Positions 43,606 through 51,958 of a stretch of 64,000 nt of DNA are shown one piece after another. Each line of letters opens with the position of its first letter. The stretch's first letter is position 1. The notes under the pieces were generated by a model. That model made no database searches. It was given only the letters and a program-made list of their open reading frames with translations, and had not been told where the DNA came from. The stretch spans positions 1 to 64,000 of the forward strand of contig NZ_FQTY01000011.1 of assembly GCF_900128955.1 (NCBI RefSeq). Direction: 5' to 3'. The position numbers and the translations under genes were made by a program. This DNA is from Tissierella praeacuta DSM 18095 (lineage in GTDB: Bacteria; Bacillota; Clostridia; Tissierellales; Tissierellaceae).

Positions 43606-45011
43606 GAATACGTCCAACATTAAAATCTTCTCTATTTATAAGCCCCTCACTGATAATAATTGGTGCCTTTGCCATTATTCTATTGGCATTCAATATTATA
43701 GTATCCCAATATACTAACCGCATCGCTTCCGAACATATCGACAGCCAGTTCTCGACATTTTCGTTATACAGCAAAAATGAAGAGAATTGGTGGAAGTTCA
43801 CGAAGAACGAAAGCGGATATGGGCTGACAACGGCATATGTCGTACTGGATGAATCAGAAAAAGCAATAGACCCCAGTCCCCCTTGGCCGAACCCAGAGGA
43901 AGAAGCCATGACGGAATACATCACCTCGCTTTATCAACAAAACCGCCATGATTTGCGTGATGGAAAAATGCTATCCTTTACCCATGAGAGCCAAGCCTAC
44001 CGCATTCAGATGGGGACATATTATGGTTACTACGATGGGTATATGATCTTTGAAGATGAAAAGAACCAAGAGAATCACCAATACGATATTCTTGTATTTA
44101 CAAATGTTACTCCCCTGGTTTCATTTGGAGCAACTGTCAATCAAATTCTCTGGATTCTGATGGCAGGTGTACTTTTGCTTACTTTGTTTTTAATGTTTCT
44201 TAGGTCTTATAAGCTAGACGCGGCCTTTAAAGCGCTGAACGCTTTTATATTTCGAGCTGGGAAGCGGGAGACATTGCCGAGAAATCCTGCTTTTGTATAT
44301 AAAGAATTTTATCAGGTAGCTAGAACGATTCTCGCAATGATAGATATGATTGATCAGGCAGAAAATGCACAGAAACAGTTCTTCGCCAATGCTTCCCACG
44401 AGCTGAAAACACCCCTTATGTCCATTCAAGGGTATGCCGAAGGCTTACAGTCGGGGGTAATCAAAGATAAGGAAAAGTGTTTGTCAGTCATCATTCACGA
44501 GACTCAGAAAATGTCACTGCTGATCAATGATATTTTATTGTTGTCTCGAATGGATGCGGCAAATCACCATATGCCCCATGAAGTATTTGATCTTCGGGAA
44601 CTGGTTTTATATTGTACTGGAACCATTGAAACGACTGCACAGAAAAACAATATTGCTCTTCAGTTTAATGTAGCCGATACCCCCATTCCTTGCTGTGGTG
44701 ACGAGTCTGAAATGGAGCGAGCTGTGCTCAATATTCTTACCAATGCTTTACGCTATGCAAAAACAGTAATACACATTACATGCAGGCAAACTGACGAGGG
44801 TGCCATCATTACTATTGAGGACGACGGCACCGGAATATCTTCAAAAGATCTTCCCCATATATTTGAAAGGTTTTATAAAGGTTCTGGTGGGAATTTTGGA
44901 ATAGGCCTGTCTATTACGCAGGAGGTGGTTCAGCAGCATCATGGGAAAATTACTGTAGATTCAAGTCCAGGAAAAACAATATTTCGCATTCTATTACCGG
45001 TGCATCAATAG
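43602..45011 (+). CDS. VanS-like sensor histidine kinase, system B
   Basis: The ATG at 43602 overlaps the regulator stop, with AGAGGAAC upstream. The ~469-residue kinase has a first membrane helix, a large outside domain (about residues 35-170), a second helix (LWILMAGVLLLTLFLMFL), the H-box FFANASHELKTPLMSIQGYA, an N-box-like AVLNILTNALRYAK, and G-boxes IEDDGTGIS and NFGIGLSITQEVV. It is intact, unlike its relative at 48718-49880. It probably controls the secreted protein gene that follows. Confidence 0.9.
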   Translation: MRIRPTLKSSLFISPSLIIIGAFAIILLAFNIIVSQYTNRIASEHIDSQFSTFSLYSKNEENWWKFTKNESGYGLTTAYVVLDESEKAIDPSPPWPNPEEEAMTEYITSLYQQNRHDLRDGKMLSFTHESQAYRIQMGTYYGYYDGYMIFEDEKNQENHQYDILVFTNVTPLVSFGATVNQILWILMAGVLLLTLFLMFLRSYKLDAAFKALNAFIFRAGKRETLPRNPAFVYKEFYQVARTILAMIDMIDQAENAQKQFFANASHELKTPLMSIQGYAEGLQSGVIKDKEKCLSVIIHETQKMSLLINDILLLSRMDAANHHMPHEVFDLRELVLYCTGTIETTAQKNNIALQFNVADTPIPCCGDESEMERAVLNILTNALRYAKTVIHITCRQTDEGAIITIEDDGTGISSKDLPHIFERFYKGSGGNFGIGLSITQEVVQQHHGKITVDSSPGKTIFRILLPVHQ

Positions 45012-45173
45012 GTGTTTCTCCACAATGTTTCAGCTTGCCACAAATCTGCCATAATTTTCATGCACTCTTTCGGAGATTTCCAAGGATTGGATGTATATAA
45101 TCATAATTAAGTTAAGTAACCAACCTCACATTGAGGTAAGCTAAAAAAACATATTAAAAGGAGGAACTTCAAT

Positions 45174-45851
45174 ATGAAATACTTGAATTATTTATCGAAG
45201 ACTAAAAACGTTGTTACATGCGGCCTGTTGGCCACTATGGTTCTTGCGGGAAGCTCTGTTTCCGCTTTTGCTGCCGAAGTCCCTGGCGGCTATGGTTCCC
45301 ACATCAACCCAGTCAACCCCGAATACCAGCAGGTTGAAACCATTGCTCAACCTACTGATGAATCTATGGCGGATTTTGTCAAAACACTATATATGCTGAC
45401 CAAAGAGGAAAAGGCTTTGTTGGTAGAAACTGAAAATGCCAAGGCACCTTACTACGAGCAGATGAATGAGCTAAATAGGCAGATTGATGAAAAGACAGCT
45501 ATGATTGTAAAGCAAGCAGATCCAATTTTTAATCAGATTTTCAAAATCAAAAACGCGCACGAAAATCTATGGACTAAGTTGGATACCCACGAAAACCAAG
45601 CCCAGAAAACAGTGGGACATGATTATATCAAGTTCATTCAGCTTTCTGATGTCTTGACGAAGTCAGAAAAAGAACTGTTGATTCGTGAACAGAAGAAGAT
45701 CGATAAGCTCTACGAAAAAGTGGATACCTATTATGCTCAGGCAGAAGAGGCCACTGCTGATTTAAAGACACAGCTAGAGGCAGTGATTTCCAACATTCAG
45801 AAAATTGATTCCAAGACGACTTCTATCTGGGGCAAAGTTTACGCTAAGTAA
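45174..45851 (+). CDS. Secreted helical protein, target of the two-component cluster
   Basis: AAAAGGAGG precedes the ATG. The 225-residue protein has a signal peptide (about 1-34, ending SAFAA) and then only long charged helices in two related halves (LTKEEKALLVETENAKAPYY and LTKSEKELLIREQKKIDKLY). The segment HENLWTKLDTHENQ...LTKSEKELLIREQKKIDKLYEKV matches the C-terminal domain of the TlpA-like lipoprotein at 38844. A paralogue lies at 49928-50584. The function is unknown; a binding partner of the redox lipoprotein or the kinase sensor is likely. It is followed by a strong terminator. Confidence 0.7.
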   Translation: MKYLNYLSKTKNVVTCGLLATMVLAGSSVSAFAAEVPGGYGSHINPVNPEYQQVETIAQPTDESMADFVKTLYMLTKEEKALLVETENAKAPYYEQMNELNRQIDEKTAMIVKQADPIFNQIFKIKNAHENLWTKLDTHENQAQKTVGHDYIKFIQLSDVLTKSEKELLIREQKKIDKLYEKVDTYYAQAEEATADLKTQLEAVISNIQKIDSKTTSIWGKVYAK

Positions 45852-45895
45852 AACTGTAATTCCAGCGAAATATGGCTCTTACTAATATATAATAG

Positions 45896-45926
45896 AAAAA
45901 AAGCTCGGCATTTGCCGGGCTTTTTC
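45896..45926 (+). terminator. Terminator after the secreted protein gene
   Basis: GCTCGGCA (45903-45910) pairs with TGCCGGGC (45913-45920), flanked by an A run and a T run. Confidence 0.9.
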
Positions 45927-46019
45927 TCTATATTTCGATAAATTTTGCTCAGATGACTGGACTGCTTTGCAGAGTTCTGGCACATGTATAATAGAAAAAG
46001 TTACTACCGAAGGTGTTGC

Positions 46020-46172
46020 TTATTTTGCTCGTTTCGTGATAGCAAACACAATATCAACTGCTGGATTTTTTCCAACACTTTTATCAGTATGATATTCATA
46101 TTCCAGATTTTGTGCATCATAATCACTCTGTGGCAACCATTTTGTATAAAAATAGCGTTTTGCCTCTCCAAC
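46020..46172 (-). pseudogene. GyrI/effector-binding-domain C-terminal fragment
   Basis: The minus strand reads LAVGEAKRYFYTKWLPQSDY, then AQNLEYEYH and PAVDIVFAITKRAK with a stop. This resembles the C-terminus of GyrI-like effector-binding domains found on AraC-type regulators. No start or DNA-binding part is present. Confidence 0.5.
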
Positions 46173-46245
46173 GGCTAATCACCACAGCATACCAAACTGT
46201 GGCTTGACCGTAATAACCCCATAGAAGCCGCAGGGTAGAACAAGT

Positions 46246-46359
46246 GATCGTCAGGGCAATGTCATAGGGGAGCCTATAACAGGTTCAATTGATACTCAGT
46301 CACAAATTGATGACTTAAACAAAAAAATTGATAAAATTATGGAGAAAGACTTACAATAG
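46246..46359 (+). pseudogene. TlpA-like lipoprotein C-terminal remnant
   Basis: The frame reads DRQGNVIGEPITGSIDTQSQ and ends IDKIMEKDLQ with TAG at 46359. It matches the part of the TlpA-like protein at 38844 that reads DKNGNIIGEPIVGSIED, just after its cis-proline loop. The thioredoxin active site is missing. It is the first relic of a second copy of the redox/signalling module. Confidence 0.7.
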
Positions 46360-46375
46360 GAGAATAGAAATTGTG

Positions 46376-46761
46376 TGGCGGCATTGAGTAATTATACTGG
46401 ACATCAATCTTCCAAAACCAGAATACGCTCTTTGCTTCGCCGAAAAGCAGTGCAGGAAAACACGGTTCTACACTGTGGTGAATTGTCATTTGATACAATC
46501 AGTAGGATTGCCTATGTTAATGGTGATGAAATCAAATTGACAAGAAAAGAAACTGAGATTCTTGAATATCTATTGTTGCATTTGGCACAGTATGTCACTC
46601 AAGAAGAATTATTGGAGCATGTTTGGGATAGTGAAGCGGACAGTTTCAGCAATGCTGTTCGTGTTCATATGTCAGGTCTGCGGAAAAAGCTAAAAGAGAG
46701 CACAGGTAGAAATATGATTACTAATGTAATTGGAAAGGGGTATTTGATCAGTGAAGAGTAA
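46376..46761 (+). pseudogene. VanR-like regulator without receiver domain
   Basis: Only the DNA-binding half remains (RIRSLLRRKAVQENTVLHCG, LTRKETEILEYLLLHLAQYV, AVRVHMSGLRKKL, NVIGKGYLIS), clearly homologous to the C-terminus of the regulator at 41047. The receiver domain has been replaced by unrelated codons (MAALSNYTGHQSS). There is no ribosome site. It lies between a TlpA remnant and a kinase remnant. Confidence 0.8.
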
Positions 46762-46778
46762 AAAAACACTATACGTTA

Positions 46779-47417
46779 ATGAATGAAACGGGAGAGGAAT
46801 TAAAAAATGTGATTGTGGACTTACAAGAAAATGACATTTTGCTTCTGATTGTGGATGATGCTCAGCTCAAGTCAATCACTGAATTTCAAATATATTCTTT
46901 TTCTGTAATGATTGCAACTATCCTGCTTGGCTCGTTGGCATTTTTTCTTATTATCATGCATGTAATTAAGCCTTTGAAGGTTCTAACAGAAAAGGTTTTT
47001 CTAATTAATATTGATAGTGTGGAGAGTCTGCGTAATGACATCGTAATGTCTAAAGGCGGATATGAATTGGAGAAGCTTTCCCAGAGCTTTGATGCAGTAC
47101 TGAATAAGATCTATGAAAGCTATGAAAAGCAAAAACAATTCAGTGCAAATGTTGCTAATGAACTTCGTACAAAAATTGATGTTTTCAAGAAAAAGCAGAC
47201 CCTAAAGGATATAGAAATTGAAGACTTTATTTCCACCATGGAAAACAATGTGACCCGATTATCAGGATTGGTAGAGGGTATTTTGTTTTTGAGCAGAGAT
47301 GCCCAGCCCCAATATTCACAAGTAAATGTACGGGCACTTTTAGAGGAATCAAGAAACCGAGTTACAGGAGGCTATGGTATCGGGCTAGCTTTGGTGCAAA
47401 ATATAATTACAAGATAG
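46779..47417 (+). pseudogene. VanS-like kinase with deletion and altered H-box
   Basis: One membrane helix (FSVMIATILLGSLAFFLIIM) and a HAMP-like part remain. The H-box reads FSANVANELRTKIDVFKKK: the phosphoacceptor histidine of the intact relative (ANAAHELRTP) is asparagine and the proline is lost. Most of the ATPase domain is deleted, so LEESRNRVTGGYGIGLALVQ joins directly to the last G-box. It cannot work as a kinase. Confidence 0.8.
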
Positions 47418-47511
47418 ATTGTCTTTATTGGCAAGTTTTTTATAGAAAAATCATTTTAATAGAAACTTTATACCCTGTTTGTTAAACTGAGCATATGAGG
47501 TGATGGAATGG

Positions 47512-47655
47512 ATGAAAAAAAGAAAAAAAGGCTGGTTTCCAATAATTGTTTTCGCTTTACTGTTTGGTCTGTGTCACATGGCTATTAACCTAATGTCTGC
47601 CATATCAGGCATGATACCAGAAGGTAACTGTACCAAAGTAATTTTAATGTTTTAA
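47512..47655 (+). pseudogene. CPBP-protease remnant
   Basis: This short frame (47 codons) reads MKKRKKGWFPIIVFALLFGL, then CHMAINLMSAISGMIPEG. It matches the SGWVPIILSATMFGAYHMN region of the CPBP protein at 37993 (second active-site motif). The first motif and the C-terminus are missing. Confidence 0.6.
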
Positions 47656-48018
47656 AAAATAGTATTGTCAAAAGCACTGACTTATTTTTACAATAGGTGG
47701 GTGCTTTTGACATATATTAATCAATTTTAGAAAGAAAATTATCTATAGCATTAGAAACTATAATGGAAATACGTAAGGGCGAATTCATGGATTTAATAGA
47801 AAGTATTATATCTTAGCTAAGAACAAGTATGTTGGAAATGTTATGAAGTTTTTTATAAAAGAACAATATTATTACTTAACCAAAAGGGAATATTTGAAAT
47901 CATAATTATATTATTATACAATTAAATAGATAGAATAAAGTTTTTTATTGATAAAATTCTACTATTAAGAGTATTATCTGCCTAAAAATTGCAAATTTAA
48001 GGGGGGTAAAAATGATAT
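47656..48018. other. Intergenic stretch with a long inverted repeat
   Basis: No gene is seen. GTCAAAAGCAC (47667-47677) has its exact complement at 47701-47711, a possible hairpin of unknown role. The rest is AT-rich with stops in all frames, up to the GGGGGG ribosome site at 48001. Confidence 0.5.
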
Positions 48019-48708
48019 ATGAGTTATTCAATTTATGTAGCTGATGATGAAAAAAATATAAGAGAATTAATACAATCTTTTTTAGAAGATGAAGGATTCA
48101 GGGTCAAATTATTTGAGACTGGAGATGCACTACTTTGTGAGTTTGAAGAGATACCTGCTGATTTAGTTATATTGGATGTCATGATGCCGGGAACAGATGG
48201 ATTTAGTATTTGTTCATCCATTCGCAAAAAGTCGGATGTCCCGATTATTTTGCTTACTGCTCGTGGAACCGATGCAGATTATGTTACAGGTTTTACATTG
48301 GGTTGCGATGATTATTTTGCTAAGCCTTTTTCTCCTATTAAACTTACTATGAGAGTTAAAGCGATTTTTAAACGACTATCAAAAGAGAAAGAAAAAACAA
48401 CAGATGACGAACTGAACTTTGGTGACATTGTGTTATATCCCATGCAAAAAACAGCATATTGTAAAAATAAAGAATTAAAACTTACTAATACAGAGTATTC
48501 ACTACTAAGTTATTTAATTGAAAATAAGGACAAGGCAATTTCCCGTGAAGAGTTGCTCAATGTAATATGGGGTTATGATAGTTTTGTAGAAACAAGAGTT
48601 ACTGATGATACAATAAAAAGGTTGCGAAAAAAAATACTTACTCATAATAGCAATATATCCATTGAGACAGTTTGGGGATTTGGATTTAAGCTGAATCTGA
48701 AAGATTAG
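48019..48708 (+). CDS. VanR-like response regulator (OmpR family), second copy of system B
   Basis: The 229-residue protein is complete, with acidic pocket VADDEKN, phosphoacceptor VILDVMMPGTDG, AKPFSP lysine loop, and winged helix KLTNTEYSLLSYLIEN and TDDTIKRLRKKI. It is a full-length, AT-rich relative of the regulator at 42910. Its kinase gene (48718-49880) is broken, so it is an orphan that may work without phosphorylation, accept phosphate from the system B kinase, or be decaying. The ATG lies 12 bases behind GGGGGG. Confidence 0.88.
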   Translation: MSYSIYVADDEKNIRELIQSFLEDEGFRVKLFETGDALLCEFEEIPADLVILDVMMPGTDGFSICSSIRKKSDVPIILLTARGTDADYVTGFTLGCDDYFAKPFSPIKLTMRVKAIFKRLSKEKEKTTDDELNFGDIVLYPMQKTAYCKNKELKLTNTEYSLLSYLIENKDKAISREELLNVIWGYDSFVETRVTDDTIKRLRKKILTHNSNISIETVWGFGFKLNLKD

Positions 48709-48717
48709 GCGATAATA

Positions 48718-49880
48718 ATGAAAATAAAACAAAGAAAAAAAGTAAAAAATTAAAGTTAAGTCTATTTTTAATTCCATCCAGTGTAATACTTATAGCATTT
48801 TGTTTAATATTAGCAACATTTAATATTGTAATTCAATATATAGAGAAATTAACTAATATATAGAGAAATTAACTACTAAAGAAATCAATAGAGAGTTTAA
48901 AATTTTTGATATATATTACTATGGTTCTAATTACTTAAATAATCATCAAAATGATGGGAAGGATAAAAATGATTTGGAGTTTTTCATTACAGTCTACTAT
49001 GCTATACTTGATGAGAACTACAATGCTCTAATACTAAATGATAAATTATATTCAGAGTTAGGACAAGAAAGAATACAAGTAATTGCAAAATACTTTAGAG
49101 AAAATCGCAACATTATTAGTAAGAATCAAGCAATTATGTTAAAGCATGATCGCAATACTTTTTACATCAAACCCAAAATTTATCATGGGAAATCTGATGG
49201 ATATTGTGTTTTAAAAGATACTTCTCATGAAGCAAAAGATTTTACTGTAATCGTATATGCCAATATAACACCAATGCAAAATTTCGTGGACTTAATACAC
49301 AAGATATTAGGTTTATTAATGATCTTGTCAGGAATTATTTCAATCTTTGTTATCTTAAGAATGACAAAAAAAATTGATAATTCTTTCAATAAGTTAAAAA
49401 AATATATTATAGACGTAGGGGAGCGTAAGGCTTTACAAGAACTAGATGTATTAGATTACCGAGAGTTTAACGATGTTGGAAAGACAGTACAAAAAATGTC
49501 ATCTCTAGTTGTTGAAATCTTGTTTTTATCCAAAATGGATATGGATCATAGTAAAACGAATCAAGAAATAATTGAATTAAAAGAGTTGATATACGACTGT
49601 TCTTGGAGATAATGCATACATATTTGGAGATGAACAACGTTTGGAGAGAGCTTTTTTAAATGTTCTTTCCAATGCTACACGGTATGCAAAAACAACAATT
49701 AAAATTATTTGTGAAGGTAAAGAAGAGAATATTGTTATATCAATTATTGATGATGGAAATGGAATATCTAATAAAGATTTGCCACATATCTGCCACAAAC
49801 TTGATACAGTTTTAAGGATATTTTTCCCAAATGTTTTGTTTATAATAAATACAGATGGTAAGTTAAGACAGAATTCTTAA
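48718..49880 (+). pseudogene. VanS-like kinase, multiply broken
   Basis: This is homologous along its length to the kinase at 43602. It starts near 48718 (KKLKLSLFLIPSSVILIAFC). Lesions are: a 20-bp tandem duplication (48837-48876) that shifts the frame; loss of the whole H-box (VGKTVQKM joins SSLVVEILFLSKMD); a frameshift at about 49605 (IYDCSWR-stop against LGDNAYIFGDEQR); and a deletion that removes the last G-box (DLPHICHKLDTVLRIFF). Open pieces are 48974-49612 and 49641-49880. Confidence 0.85.
48837..48876 (+). repeat. 20-bp tandem duplication in the kinase pseudogene
   Basis: TATATAGAGAAATTAACTA plus one base is repeated head to tail (48837-48856 and 48857-48876, one mismatch). Removing one copy restores the frame through KLTTKEINREFKIFDIYYYG. 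Confidence 0.9.
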
Positions 49881-49927
49881 CAATATAAAATCATCTAAAA
49901 TAAAATTAAGAGGAGATGTTAAACAAA

Positions 49928-50584
49928 ATGTTAAATCAAAAATCAAAAATTCTAATAGCAGGTATGCTGACTGTGGCAACAGTAATTGGAGGATCTGGTA
50001 TTAAAAGTGAAGCAAGAATGTTAAAAGATATGAACTCTAAAGAAACAGTATCTATTCAGACCATAGATACTTCTAGTCAACCTGACATTACAAAACGTTT
50101 CGGAGAAATGAATTTCTTGAGTCAAAGTGAAAAACAAAGGTTGATTGATGAGAAAAATGCCGTTAAACCGTATTACAATAAAATTAACAGTCTTGAAAAA
50201 GAAATTCGAAAAATAAGTGACAATATTATGAAAGACGCAAAGGAAATACTTCAAGAATATGATTCAATTTATTGGGCAAATATGACTTTGTGGATGAAGT
50301 TAGATTCTGAAGTTCCAGAAACCCCTTATGATAAACTTCCTAGCAATACAGAGCGTATCAAGACATCAAAAGTACTTACAAAGAATGAAAAAGAAATTTT
50401 GAAAAATGATGCTAAACGCTTAGATGAAATTGATGCTGAAATCCAAAAATATTACGATAAGGTAGAAAAAGCAACAGCTACTTTGGGCAAACAAATTGAT
50501 ATAGAGTATGAAAAGATTGAAGCAATTAATCAAAAGAATAGTGATATTTGGCAAAAGATTCATAAAAACATGGATGGTAAATAG
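49928..50584 (+). CDS. Secreted helical protein, paralogue of 45174
   Basis: The ATG at 49928 is preferred, since the ATG at 49916 overlaps the GAGGAG site. The 218-residue protein has a signal peptide (ILIAGMLTVATVIGGSGIKSEA) and charged helices (FLSQSEKQRLIDEKNAVKPY, then MTLWMKLDSE and KVLTKNEKEILKNDAKRLDE) that match the secreted protein at 45174 and the C-terminal domain of the TlpA-like lipoprotein. It survives intact behind a destroyed kinase gene, suggesting selection on it or very recent decay of the kinase. Confidence 0.7.
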   Translation: MLNQKSKILIAGMLTVATVIGGSGIKSEARMLKDMNSKETVSIQTIDTSSQPDITKRFGEMNFLSQSEKQRLIDEKNAVKPYYNKINSLEKEIRKISDNIMKDAKEILQEYDSIYWANMTLWMKLDSEVPETPYDKLPSNTERIKTSKVLTKNEKEILKNDAKRLDEIDAEIQKYYDKVEKATATLGKQIDIEYEKIEAINQKNSDIWQKIHKNMDGK

Positions 50585-50664
50585 AATATAATACAGTATT
50601 ACCTTGATAACAAAAATTAGTTACTTAGCAGAGGACTTTAAAATTATATAAAGATTAAAACATT

Positions 50665-50718
50665 AAGGATGCGTATTGCTATGATTTAGGGTCATAGAAA
50701 TACGTATCCTCTTTTTAT
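50665..50718 (+). terminator. Terminator after the second secreted protein gene
   Basis: AGGATGCGTATT and CTATGA pair with TCATAG and AATACGTATCCT in a long, slightly imperfect stem, followed by CTTTTTAT. Confidence 0.85.
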
Positions 50719-50905
50719 ACTCTATATAATATCTCTAAAATATCTAGAGCAAATTCTTTTTCACCACAACGCATACTGGTTTGAAGATGAAATTTGGGTC
50801 AAAAAATGGGGAAATTAGGTTGATAAGTAAATGGTTGAATAATATACTATAGATAAACATAAAAGTAGAAAAGTATGCTGCTATAATCAATAAGGAGGAA
50901 AATAT
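50719..50905. other. Intergenic stretch
   Basis: No gene or clear structure is seen up to the AAGGAGGAAA site at 50892-50901. Confidence 0.4.
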
Positions 50906-51010
50906 ATGTATCAATACAAAAATGTAAAATTAACTCCAAAAGGATTTATTGTATCAGAATTAGAAATGGTATACCAATGGAATTTGAAATTATTTTTGAA
51001 GGAGAAATAG
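50906..51010 (+). pseudogene. Small frame with strong ribosome site, probably a decayed gene
   Basis: AAGGAGGAAA stands before an ATG that opens 34 codons (MYQYKNVKLTPKGFIVSELE...). The neighbouring frame reads IPMEFEIIFEGEIDN with a stop at 51018, which looks like the proper C-terminus after a frameshift near 50970. The family is unknown. Confidence 0.4.
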
Positions 51011-51090
51011 ATAATTAGTATTAAGGATTTTATTTTTATATAAGTAGTATAATGTATAATAATTAAAATAAAGTAATAGAGGTGAAAATA

Positions 51091-51405
51091 TTGGTTAAAG
51101 AAAAAAATAAGGCAAGGTTACTTTTATATGGAAGTATTTTTTTAGCTATTGCATTAGGGGTATATGCTCAAGATATTGCTTATTTTTTGTATAATAATTT
51201 GGCTGTACCTTTAATGGTAGGTATAAGCATTGCAACAATACTTAGCATACTTTTCTTCTTGAGTCCACCTATATTGGTATCTAGGATTAATAAACAAAAT
51301 AAAGTTGGAGAGAAAGAAATTAATATATATTTAGGCATTAATGCTTTAATAGGTATAGTTATATCTACATTTTCATTAATTGTTTTGATAGCTTGGTTAG
51401 GTTAA
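51091..51405 (+). CDS. Small three-helix membrane protein, unknown
   Basis: A TTG at 51091 is well spaced from AGAGGTGA; a GTG at 51082 is the alternative. The 104-residue protein has three membrane helices (LLLYGSIFLAIALGVYAQD, LMVGISIATILSILFFLSP, INALIGIVISTFSLIVLIAW). No family is recognised. It stands alone before the agr-like locus. Confidence 0.55.
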   Translation: MVKEKNKARLLLYGSIFLAIALGVYAQDIAYFLYNNLAVPLMVGISIATILSILFFLSPPILVSRINKQNKVGEKEINIYLGINALIGIVISTFSLIVLIAWLG

Positions 51406-51699
51406 TATAATTTATATTTCATTCATTTAATAAATAAGAAATAATTTAAAGAATATATGCAAAAATTTAGTAGTGAAAACTATTTGTATTTTTATATAAA
51501 TCTAAAACTAAATATAGAAAAATAAAGAGGTAAAGTTTAGTTAAATTATAGGTCAATATAAACTTCAATTTGGAATTAGAAAAAGTGTAAATACCATTGT
51601 TCATAACATTAAAATATATAATTCATGACAAATCATGGCATAGAAATATAAAATTGTTATAATAAAACCAAATAAATAATTAATTAACAAAGGAAGGGG
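51406..51699. other. Intergenic stretch upstream of the agr-like locus
   Basis: AT-rich with no open frame. It ends in AAAGGAAGGGGGAT (about 51690-51703), a ribosome-site-like sequence without a proper start codon behind it. Confidence 0.4.
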
Positions 51700-51957
51700 G
51701 ATATCACGCAAGTACTCCATACAATATGGTCAGATATAATTATATTGCTAGTGACACCTGCGGAGGATAGCAATAAGCTTTTAAATCAAAAAGAAAAGAT
51801 AATTTTTAAAAAACGGATAAATATTAATTTATGCATCTTAGCTTGATGAACTATATTCTTTTTGTTTATTGGCATGAAAAAATTCTGAATATATAGTTAT
51901 GGAGTTATATGATTTCTTTTATGTTTTTATTGGGAAAAAATAAAGGAGGGGTTTTAT
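51700..51957 (+). pseudogene. AgrB-like C-terminal remnant with TGA stops
   Basis: The plus frame reads ITQVLHTIWSDIIILLVTPA, then EDSNKLLNQKEKIIFKKR, then hydrophobic helices interrupted only by TGA codons (51844, 51847, 51889, 51910). The TPAEDSNK...L...EK stretch after a helix resembles the AgrB motif (APxDTxNRPL) of peptide-pheromone processing proteases. The N-terminal catalytic part is absent and there is no start codon. Context supports it: a LytTR regulator and an AgrC-like kinase follow within 1.3 kb. Confidence 0.5.
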
Positions 51958-51958
51958 A

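Noticed and set aside
45984-46178. A 64-codon plus-strand frame after the secreted protein terminator
   Set aside because: The opposite strand carries a recognisable GyrI-like domain tail over the same bases, which explains the open frame.
47667-47711. The 11-bp inverted repeat as a terminator
   Set aside because: The loop is 23 bases and no T run follows; listed only as a repeat of unknown role.
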